Source: Viola odorata | Lineage: Eukaryota > Streptophyta > Magnoliopsida > Malpighiales > Violaceae | Length of the DNA: 64,000 bases | Assembly: GCA_963691705.1 (NCBI GenBank) | Contig: OY829541.1 | Location: 47,323,661-47,387,660, forward strand | Direction of reading: 5' to 3' | Part shown: positions 49,750 through 64,000 of the stretch, piece after piece | Layout: every line of letters begins with the position of its first letter | Numbering within the stretch: the stretch's first letter is position 1 | Notes under the pieces: model-generated | What the model was told of the DNA's origin: nothing | The model's input: only the letters and a program-made list of their open reading frames with translations | Databases searched by the model: none | Program-made: the position numbers and the translations under genes

Positions 49750-49767
49750 CTCCGGTAACGGCGCCAA
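49750..49767 (-). other. Athila primer-binding site
   Basis: On the minus strand ttggcgccgttaccggaga, two bases after the LTR. This is close to the TGGCGCCGTTGCCGGGGA form typical of Athila-type and many gypsy elements. Confidence 0.8.
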
Positions 49768-49769
49768 TT

Positions 49770-51445
49770 TGATCGTCAGTCAAATACAATTTATAATGCC
49801 TGAAATTATGTGCACAATGGATTATGTGTACAGTGGTAGTCAGGGTTGAACAAAGGGATTGAGAGAGATTGATTCAAGGTCTTGAATGAAATCACAGGAC
49901 AAAAACACGAAAAGTAACAAACAAGGGGGGTTTTACTTGACTAAACAAGTCAGCCAAGAGAGTTTGGGAGCTAACAATTTCTAACTAAGAAAGCAGTATT
50001 CGGGACCTTGAGTTGTCAATTCGGGGTCCCGAAGGAGAAAATATAGCAAAGCAGTGAACAGGTCAAGATATTAAAACAGAGAGAGAAATAAGCACAATAA
50101 ATCAGATAGAGAAGGATCTTAGCAAAAGGCATTCTTGGGTTGCATTCGGGGGCCCGATTGTCATCAGCATAGAAATATTCTACTCAAGCATGCATAGAAA
50201 TGACATAGGGACCAGATTCCTCGGATATCCCTTACTTTTCTCTTAAGCGAAACTACCCCCCGTTTCCACATATGAGGTAGTCTTGACAGCCCGCCATCCC
50301 TCCAGGCACGAGTGCGGAAGGGCCATATTCAGGCTACCCATGAAGATAAGAAAAGACAGATCTAGAGTTAAAAGTCCCACAGTTTGTCAGGCTCGTGACC
50401 TCGCCATAATTAACTACTTATCCTAGCTAGTCGAGACCACTTCAGCGCAACTACTACTGGATAGATGTCTACTTGTTCCATGCAACTTTCCTTCCGTATT
50501 TATCACATGGATGACAGCATTTACTCATAGAAATTATCAGTTGATCAAGCCTCTAATTACCACAAGCAAAAGTGTAATTAAAATGATAAGCAATTAAATA
50601 TGGCAGCATGAATATATTAAGCACATTTAGGCCTCGAATCTGCCCCTGCAGCCCTTGAATAACCTTTGCTAAGAATTAAAGATTTAGCTACTCATGCTCG
50701 AAAATAAATAAATAATAATTGAAGAGAGCATAATAAGTAAATAAAATAGATTAAGGGAAGAAGACTTTGTTACTAAAATGTTTTGAAGCCCGACGGTAAA
50801 GAGGAAGGAAGCTAACAAGAACTAGAGTATTTTCTAAGAGTAAGAATTTTGCTAAGATGAAAAGAATTCTAAGCTAAGAGAGAGATCCTCTAAACTACTC
50901 CTTGGATGCTCCTTATAAGCTAGAGCTCCAAGCACAAAATATCTTCAGTCCAAACTAGGGACAAAATGCATTTAAAGAAGGCCTATTACAATGGATTCAT
51001 GCTCCCTAAAGCACAAAGCTGAAAAAGCACAAAGCTGGAAAGCAAGGTCTGATTTGTCCAGCTTTGGCATGTCTGAACTGGGCTCAAGGTCTGGAATGGT
51101 CAGAAGGTAGGTATTTTGTGATCAGTGCAGAACTATCAGAACAGTGTCATGGGAATCACATGGGGGATTTGGCAAGAGGACACGTGAGAATGTTGTTCTT
51201 TGCCCTTCGGGGGCCCGAATGGAGAATCCGATTCGGGACCTTGAACGTTATTCTGGAGTCGGGACCTCAACTTTGGTCTTGAAGCTCGAATTCGCCCAAA
51301 ATGCTCCAAAAACGCATGTTTTTGCATAAACTCCTCTTTTAGGCCTAGATCTGCAATAGTAATGAAAATAAGGATAAATTAGCAGAATCATGCCTTAAAT
51401 TGGCGAGAAAATGGAGAGAAAATCGTGCATAAAAATATGTTATCA
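49770..51445 (-). repeat. Athila-type element 5' LTR
   Basis: 1,676 bp; nearly identical to 11022-12639 except for the extra segment near 51134-51193. Few mismatches are visible, so the insertion is fairly recent. Confidence 0.92.
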
Positions 51446-52698
51446 GTAGGTTAAACTTTTAATCTTTGCTCGAAAAGTACGTTTTTTCTTTCTTTTACTT
51501 ATTCAATGTTTTTAAATATTATTCGTATGCATGCCATCCCAAAACTAGAAATCCAAATATGGGCCTAACCCGACCCATAAAGAGAAATTGCACGCATGAT
51601 CAAACCACCGCGTTATCTTCGTGAATTATTATCGTTAGCATGTGATGTTTAAATTAGACATTATTTTAAATTGCATGTATGTGATAATATTTTAATTGCT
51701 CAACTTGTTGTAATAATTAAGGAATTATCAGCTTGTTGTAATAATTAAGGAATTATCGACTTGTTGTAATAATTAGTTAGATAGTTATTCCGACCTCCAA
51801 TTTGTAATAATCAGATAAGTAGTTATTATTATCAACTGTTGGTTTGTAATAATTAGTTAAGTAGTTAAAAATCGTGTATGTTTATTATACCTACATATTT
51901 ATTACTTGTTGCTAACCACGGTTTTGAAGAGATGGATCGATCGGGGCTTGTCGAAAATGTATGTTTATCTTAAACATTTCCTTGAATGTTTAGTAGAAAT
52001 GTTAAAACTCCGATCATACCGAATACATGATCCCCTAGAATGCGTTAGAACCACCCTTGCGTATGCATGACATATAGAATTGCTAAAAATTAAAATCAAC
52101 TCACATGCATACCATGTTTATATCACTTATCTTTTATGCCATGAGATCAATTGTTCCCTTGTTAAATGCTATGCATGGTGGCTTTAAACCCACGCAAAAT
52201 ATATGTGCATCCATAAAAATATACGATGTTAGTTTTACCATGATAGAATCGCCTAGTTTAGGTTAATCATGCATGACTCAATGAAAAGAGAGGAACGTCC
52301 GATCTAGCATAGAGGCAAAATGGTAACCCCGTCCCTCGACCCCCAAACGAAAATAACAATGTCCCGAATGCTAAGATGTAACGTCACCTTAAGGGCCCAA
52401 ATCACATGTTCAAAAATATTTTCTCAAAACACCTCGCATACCGATAACCTTTTTAAGGATGTGACTTGGGTGCCTAACAGCTTCCCAAGTCCATAAATAC
52501 GACCTCGAACCGTTGTTCTTTGGCTTAGACCATTTATGCCTTAGTTTATTTATTTTTATGCCATGACGATTAGGTTCCCTAAACCTTAGAAAATAGGGTG
52601 GCGACTTCATTTTGCATGATGTGAGGCGAGTCCAACACTTGTCTCACATTCCCGTCCCAAACCTATGTTTCGCAACATCGAAAAAAGGGGGTGCGACA
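51446..52698 (+). repeat. Outer solo LTR, right part
   Basis: Continues the LTR from 11021; together they give 2,924 bp. It contains a hairpin gacttggg/cccaagtc (52463-52491), the conserved cctaaacc...tagggtggcgacttc block, and the end ggggtgcgaca. Confidence 0.85.
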
Positions 52699-53467
52699 GT
52701 AGCCTTAGCCGCTACATATTCCCGTGTTGTAACTTCTTCAAGAGTCTGATGCTCCATGTTGATTTGTTGTTCATCAAGACTTTAAGGTTCTCATCGCAAT
52801 TTTTTTTAACATATGTACAAAGGGTGCTTGAACCTAATGTCTTAGCCTTAAGAGAAGTTGGAGTGCCTCAATCCTTTATGGCGGAAGGGTTGTGTTACTA
52901 TCTTCATTTGATGTCTTATAGGGTTGAGAAGCCCAGTGAAAATACTAAGAAGCTTATTGATATAGGGTTCAACCCAGCCAGTAAGGTTTTTCTACGAGCA
53001 CTTTCCGTATTTTGTCAGTTAAGGGAATCAACTTGGCAATGCAAACTAGTGGCTTATGGGAAGTGGGGTTGGTCTAAAGATGAAGTCTTGTTGGCTTTCA
53101 AAAGGCAACCTGTATGTATGTCTTTATCCGAGAAGAAAATAATGGGACAATGGGTTTTTTGGTCAATGAGATAGGTATAGAATCTTCATATATTATCAAT
53201 TGTCTAGTGTTACTTTTATTCAATTTGAAGAAGAGGATCATTCCTCGGAGTTCAGTCATTAAAGTTCTTCAATTGAAAGATATTTTGAAGAAAGATATCA
53301 GTTTCAAATATGTGCTTTCAATAAGTGATAAGGAGTTTCTGGATAAGTATGTGGTTCAATATCAGGATCGTGTACTTAAACTGTTGGACATCTTCCAAGG
53401 CAAGGCGAGTCTTCATGAGCTAGGCTTTCAATCCGAACATATAATAGGGACTCAGTTGCAGAACTAA
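52699..53467 (+). pseudogene. mTERF pseudogene, 3' part
   Basis: After the right target duplication (gtagc) the mTERF frame resumes in the same phase as at 9350. It reads PNVLALREVGVPQSF, KPSENTKKLIDIGFNP, KWGWSKDEVLLAFKRQP and SLSEKKIMG. One base is missing near 53147, and the frame continues in another phase with FLVNEIGIESSYIINC and KKRIIPRSSVIKVLQLKDIL, ending at TAA 53465-53467. Residue order matches the C-terminal half of the intact gene at 5666. The insertion and the frameshift make it non-functional. Confidence 0.9.
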
Positions 53468-54017
53468 GATGCCATATTTTTGTCGATGATTTTTCCAAGT
53501 TTGTGCTACCTGAGCAAATCTGTTTCTCACAGTTTAGCTCAATGCTTTAGTCCCATTCTAGTCAACTATTTAGGTTTTGGTTAATTGGCATGCTACCACT
53601 ACTTTGCTTATGTCATATGAAGCAGGGTTTCACAATGGATTGGGGTAGCTTTGTTTCTTTAGGATGATTATATAAAAATTTAAAAACAAAAAACAAAAAA
53701 ATTTGGAGGGTCAAATTTGATAAACTATTGAAAAAATATATTTTATAGGGACTATTATGAAGAAAGCAAAAAATTGGGACGTGGGGGGCATTGACCCTCC
53801 GGCCGCCCCGCTTATTATTGCTTACGTGGAAATGGTTGATATCGATGTCAGCTCGCGCAGACTCTTTAAGTGGGTGCCATCCGTTGTCTCCTCTCAGTGC
53901 TCTCACTCTCATCTAGCCGTTACACCGCCACCAGTCACCACAGACGCCAAGACCAGAAGCTGCTCTGTTGCTTATGGTTGAACGGAGCTAGGGTTTTGCT
54001 AACAGGCAGCGTTTGAA
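53468..54017. other. Intergenic region and PEX6 promoter
   Basis: The former mTERF 3' UTR, then upstream DNA of PEX6. A telo-box-like tagggttt (53989-53996) lies just before the PEX6 start codon, as in many plant housekeeping promoters or leaders. No clear TATA box. Confidence 0.5.
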
Positions 54018-59664
<5,647 letters not shown>

Positions 59665-60969
59665 ATCAAATCGAATATTTGGTGAGGTGATTCAAAATTC
59701 TGTACTCTTCGGTTGTATTTTAACATATCATATGGCAGCATTTATAATCTCCAAAGAATGCCAAACCTGTATTGATGTTGATACTTTATAAGCTAGAGAA
59801 TTGTTGTTATGGGCAAAAATGACATGAAAATACCAACAAAAGGAAATTCTGTTGACTTTGCGGCTTGGTAGTTGGAATCTTGTATGCCACTGCTAAAATG
59901 ACTAGACAACAAACTATTATTGAATCTAGTTGGGTCTTAGCATTCTAGCTTTTAATACAGTTTGTGTCTTGGCCCTTGGGTGTCGTTGTCTACTGTCACT
60001 TCTCAATTCATCCATTCATCCATCATGTACTTTCTTAGTGCCATTGTTGTTAAAAGGACAGTAATTATTTGCAGACTCTATTATTGATGTGGACCATATA
60101 ACCCTCCCTGGAATTTATCCTTATTTTGCTGAGTTAAATGGTTACATTATTAAATATCATTACAGCACCATCGACCCATGACCTACCTCACGCTCAGTTG
60201 TGCTAATTGTTGTCCGTTTTCTTGTGTAAATATGGTAAATCCATTCCTTCTCTTTATTAGGTATGAATCAGGTAATGCTAATGCTAGAATTTGTTTGGTA
60301 GCGATTCTAAATCTCAAACTGGAGTCTTTAGTAGTGGAAGGAAATTTTTGAAGTTTTGAACATTGAGCTAACATTGCTGAATTGAAACTCATTGGTTTTT
60401 AGTAGTTAGTGGTTTTGTTTTGTGAATTAATGATGTTGATATTTCCGCATGGGAATTTGAATGGTCCTGTACGGATGAAACAAGATGACAAGAATTTGGT
60501 ACTTGTTTTATCAACCTAGACTTCCCCGCTAGGCAAATGGAAAAAGAGAGAAAAAGGATGTGGTTGGGAATAACTAGGAGAATATTGCCGGACAAAATAT
60601 GCCAATCGAGGCTAAAAAAGAGTGAGAGGTTGTTGATCTAGTGAATTTTTTAATTGAATAGTAACTTTGAGTGTTTTATTTCTTTCGTTAATCTAAATTT
60701 TAAATTTGAGTCCGAGAAATGAAAAAAATTATCCTAGAAGAATCTTCAAGAGCGGAGAGGGAAGAAAAGTTGGATGGAGTATTGATGAGGATAAATAAAT
60801 AGAGTTTAATTCTGGTGCATGATCTTCAACCAATAGAGTCCAGACATTTGGATAATCAAAATTCAAGAAATGCCTTAGGCTTCTGAAATATTTGAGGCAC
60901 GTGATAAATATGCGGTATGCCAAACGTAACTTTGGTTCCAGCTTCCAGGTGACCAAAAGTACCTTTATA
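59665..60969. other. PEX6 3' region and spacer
   Basis: 3' UTR and AT-rich DNA; no gene or repeat recognised. Confidence 0.5.
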
Positions 60970-60979
60970 CTATAGTATA

Positions 60980-62210
60980 GGGAAAAAGCACCACGAAATC
61001 TCTCTCTTATTATTTTTATTTTTGTCAGTCCTTAGGTCATTTATTTGTTCAATTGGCACCCCTTTGTTATAGACGTTAGCACTATCAAGTCCCTGTCGTT
61101 AAAAAATAGACGGAATGCGACAAACAGACGTTACTTTGATTATTTTAATATTTCTTTCTTTTCTTTCTTTTTTCTTTTTTCTTCTTTTTTCTTTTTTTTT
61201 TTTCCTCTCTTCTTCCTGCACGCAGACCTTCAATTCCCAATACCCAGAAAGAAATATCCGACAATTCACCAATTCGCAATTACTCAATCCAAATCCAATT
61301 AACCTGTACCAAAATCCAATCTCTGTCAATTAATTGAAATCATTCTCCTGCAATTAAAAAAAAACAGAATTCCATTGGACGTAAATTTTCTGAATTGGCT
61401 TTACAATTCCATTTTTCTACCATCACACCCCATTCTTTCAACTCATTTCAATTCTCATCCCAAGAACGAATCACTCACACAATTCAATTAAAACCCAGAA
61501 AACAGAGGGAAAAAACAGACATTAATCGATTTCAATGGCAGCAACCATGGCAATCCTCAATGCTAAGTGCTTTAACACCATCAATCCCCACAAAAGCACC
61601 AACAATCTGACCAAACCAACAAAACCCATCTCCCTTCTCTCCATCCAAAACCTACCAAAAGGCCTAACCATCTCATCAATCAACACATCCGGCCTAATCA
61701 CCTCCTCTGCCATCGCCGGAGATTTCTTCGCCGCCTTGATCTCCTCAAATCCAGCCTTCGCCGCCCAACAACTCGCCGACATCGCCGCCGACGACAGCCG
61801 CGGCCTGGCCCTCCTTCTCCCACTCATCCCCGCCATCCTCTGGGTCCTCTACAACATCCTCCAGCCAGCGCTGAACCAGCTCAACAGGATGAAGGAGACC
61901 AAAGGAGTGATTGTTGGGCTTGGGCTTGGAGGAGAAGAGAGGAAGAAGAAAGAAAAAAAAAAAAGAGATGAGAGGAAAGGAAGAAACGAGGACAGAGTGA
62001 AAAGAGAGAAAAAGAAAAAGAAAGAAAATAATTTATTTTTTTTAAATAATCACAATTAAGGTCCGTGTGTGGCATTCCGTCCATTTTTTAACGATTGGGA
62101 TTTGGTAGTGCTAATATCTATAACGGAGGGGAGCCAATTGAATAAATAAATAACCTAAGGATTGACAAAAATGAAAATAATAAGAGGGGGACCTCATTGT
62201 GTCTTTTCCC
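60980..62210. mobile_element. Pack-MULE-like element carrying a psbY fragment
   Basis: 1,231 bp. It starts GGGAAAAAGCACC and ends GTGTCTTTTCCC, with long inverted repeats (about 60980-61190 and 61950-62210). Shared blocks include the complement pairs around cttattattttNatttttgtc, caattggcNcccc, cgttaaaaaatNgacggaat and gattattt. The flanks are a perfect 10-bp direct repeat CTATAGTATA (60970-60979 and 62211-62220), near the 9-bp size typical of Mutator-like elements. The inside holds a host gene segment and no transposase. Confidence 0.8.
61535..62059 (+). pseudogene. psbY: psbY precursor fragment captured in the Pack-MULE-like element
   Basis: The frame begins MAATMAILNAKCF with a Ser/Thr-rich plastid transit region, then a thylakoid-targeting stretch ending SSNPAFA (about residue 76). 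A PsbY domain follows, LALLLPLIPAILWVLYNI with LQPALNQLNRM, the single membrane helix of this low-mass photosystem II subunit. Nuclear PsbY precursors in land plants usually carry two such helices in tandem. Here only the first is present. After GLGLGG (about 61932) the frame runs into EERKKKEKKK, Lys/Glu/Arg-rich sequence encoded by the right inverted repeat, and stops at 62057-62059. It is therefore a chimeric, truncated copy. Whether it is expressed is unknown; the intact gene should be elsewhere. Confidence 0.8.
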
Positions 62211-62220
62211 CTATAGTATA

Positions 62221-64000
62221 TATCTTCTTCTTTTCTTTATATTTGAATCAATTTTTTAAAAAAGGAAGATGAAAATCAAGAGATACCCACGGTTAGGGTT
62301 AGGTAGGAGAAAACTGAAAAAGATTGTTAATTTTTTTAAAAACAAAATCTACTTCTTTAATTCTTTTTTTTCATTATTATAATAATATTCAAAGGATATT
62401 CCTTCAAATATAGGAAGGAGTATTGTTGTTTTCTCGGACAATGTTGTTTTCTCTCCACTTTTGGTTTACTTTTGACGGTTAGAGGGTTAGACTTACAGAC
62501 TTACAGTTGCAGTGACAGTTACAGTTGACGGATTGTTTTTACTTTTACTGTTAAAAAGGACGGCGAATCCACTAAAAGTAGCGTAAAGGGTGGGCCCCCT
62601 CATCCATCTGGTTTGTTGGCTGTTTGTAGCTATGCTCGATGCTCGAATATTTTTTTTTTAATCATCATGAGGTTATTCTCGGAATGAGACGTTGCATTTT
62701 ATACAAAGTTACTCAGGGTGGTCAATGGTCACGCAGTGAGGGGTTAGGAGACCTCTCAAGAGATTAAGGTTCAACCAATGGAAGATTGTAAATGAGTGAT
62801 AAAAAATTCGTTTATTATTATGGATGGGCGTGATGCGATTAAAATAAATAACCATTTCGTCCTGCTAATTTATTCATTTATAAATAGTGAAATTGTGGTT
62901 TTGTACCACAATAACCGCTTATTATCAGTATTCACTTAATAATTACAAATATTTCATATTTATATACTAATAATAATACATTAATTACATAGTGTTTTTT
63001 TTATGGAGGGACATATAAGGTCAAAAGATTAGTATGCACTATAAATAGATAAGGTGGGGGTAAAACCGTAAAACTAAAAGGATAGCATAAATCATTTTTC
63101 AAGACAAACAGTAGATACTAAGATTCCAAATACCTAACCGGATAGTATTATGATCTGTTTGGTCTTACTTTTTATTTATCCACGTCAAATTAATGATCTG
63201 ATTTATGATACTCCTCCGTTTCATATTAAATAATCATTTTAGAATTTTTATTTGTCTCGAATTAAATGATGTTTCACATTGCTATTTTTTAAGTAATTTT
63301 TTGTCTAATTTTACTGACTTACTCCTTATTGTTGCGGAGAGATAGTTAATGAGGGTAATAATATAGGTAAATTAAAATAAACAAGAAAAATACTAGTGTC
63401 AAATACAAACTTAAAATGTATGAAAAGTGACTTCCTCGATATGTATAAACTAGCAAATAAATCATTTAATTTGAGATTGATAGACTAATATTTTTTTTTA
63501 ATTAGGCCACTTGATAATATAAAACATGTGAATATCGTTAAGTATGTAACTTATTGATTGTTTTATTGGTGGTATCAATAAAAACTCGAATCCAGACTCA
63601 AATCTCACTTCCGCGGATCAATAAAAATAAAAAATAGAAAACGTATGATTAATTAATAAAGCATAAAAATAAAAACCTCGCCTAATCCAAACTTCAACTA
63701 AAGTGCCAGAAATTTGCCCTCAAATCTCCTCAACACCTGCCCACCACAGCTACACAAACAAAGGATGTTTTGATAAATAATTAAACAAACAAATGTATTT
63801 ATGTCACCGATGAGATGTATATAGTCTTACAAAACAAACCTTGAATTTTGCATACTTTTTTCTCAAATTTCCAGATTTAGACTAGTTACTGTATTCTCTA
63901 TAGCTGTTGTATTTTAATTTACTATTTGTTTTTTAGGTTGGTCCAAAAAAAAAGTCTGTATATAAGAATTTGTGTATTAGCAACTCAATAGAGTTTTAAG
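62221..64000. other. AT-rich intergenic region
   Basis: No gene recognised. A degenerate Stowaway-like end, TA then ctcctccgtttcatattaaa, lies at 63209-63230, with a weak inverted partner near 63450-63490 (aatcatttaatttgagattg). Elsewhere poly-T and AT-rich sequence. Confidence 0.45.

Larger units (their letters stand above)
11022..51445 (-). mobile_element. Athila-type Ty3/gypsy element, split by a Tat-type insertion
   Basis: Minus-strand element in two pieces, 11022-19925 and 47070-51445; the 27.1 kb between them is a later insertion. The gene order on the minus strand is 5' LTR, primer-binding site, gag, protease, RT-RNase H-integrase, env-like ORF, 3' LTR, the Athila layout. The RT motif FMDDF also points to Athila. 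Removing the insertion and one CAAGG copy would leave an uninterrupted frame across the protease-RT linker. The 5-bp flanks do not match (ctttg left, gtagg right). Confidence 0.9.
9351..52698. mobile_element. 43.3-kb nested LTR-retrotransposon block inside an mTERF gene
   Basis: Everything between gtagt (9346-9350) and gtagc (52699-52703) is inserted DNA. The outer sequence starts TGTTGCTACCCG and ends GGTGCGACA, and the mTERF reading frame resumes immediately after it. Nesting order from outside in: solo LTR, Athila-type element, Tat/Ogre-type element, then a non-autonomous LTR element and a second solo LTR. Confidence 0.9.

Noticed and set aside
9351..52698. Outer insertion as a full element with LTRs at 9351 and 51446
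   Set aside because: The two pieces are the left and right halves of one LTR (one start, one end), not two copies.
61951..62059. Lys/Glu-rich tail as a genuine functional domain of PsbY
   Set aside because: It is the purine-rich arm of the inverted repeat read in frame, not a known part of PsbY.

Overview
This window is nuclear DNA from a flowering plant, most likely a eudicot. It holds interrupted plant genes with GT-AG introns (a PEX6-type peroxisomal AAA ATPase, organellar mTERF-family genes, a SPATA20-like gene, a PsbY precursor fragment), plus plant Ty1/copia and Ty3/gypsy (Athila and Tat/Ogre-type) retrotransposons. The species cannot be fixed from sequence alone. Everything below is read from the sequence by eye; no alignment or search was run.

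Left flank, 1-9350. The 3' end of a decayed copia element sits directly inside a coding exon of a SPATA20-like gene. That gene also carries two frame-breaking deletions and is a pseudogene. It is followed by an 80-bp Stowaway-like MITE, one intact intronless mTERF gene (5666-6886) with a duplicated tail, an RNase H-like remnant, a 1.1-kb foldback element, and the first part of a second mTERF gene.

Nested block, 9351-52698. The second mTERF gene is split by 43,348 bp of retrotransposon, flanked by a 5-bp target duplication (gtagt/gtagc). The nest can be peeled in order. The outermost layer is a solo LTR (9351-11021 plus 51446-52698). It was split by a minus-strand Athila-type element (11022-51445). 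The Athila pol was split by a plus-strand Tat/Ogre-type element (19926-47069, perfect CAAGG duplication). That element was hit twice: its 3' untranslated repeat array received a 4.4-kb minus-strand non-autonomous LTR element (36152-40573, perfect GTTGT duplication), and its 3' LTR received a second solo LTR (43230-45497) of the same family as the outermost one. All the large elements carry stop codons or frameshifts.

Right flank, 52699-64000. The mTERF pseudogene resumes and ends at 53467. A complete 16-exon PEX6 gene follows (54018-59664, 934 residues) and looks functional. Its last-but-one intron contains a tRNA-derived SINE-like insertion with a 17-bp target duplication. At 60980-62210 lies a 1,231-bp element with long terminal inverted repeats and a 10-bp target duplication. 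It carries a PsbY precursor 5' region and its first PsbY domain, which fits a Pack-MULE-type gene capture. The last 1.8 kb is AT-rich and has no gene I can recognise.

The working genes visible here are the intact mTERF gene (organelle gene expression) and PEX6 (peroxisomal matrix protein import). Most of the rest is transposable elements at successive stages of decay.
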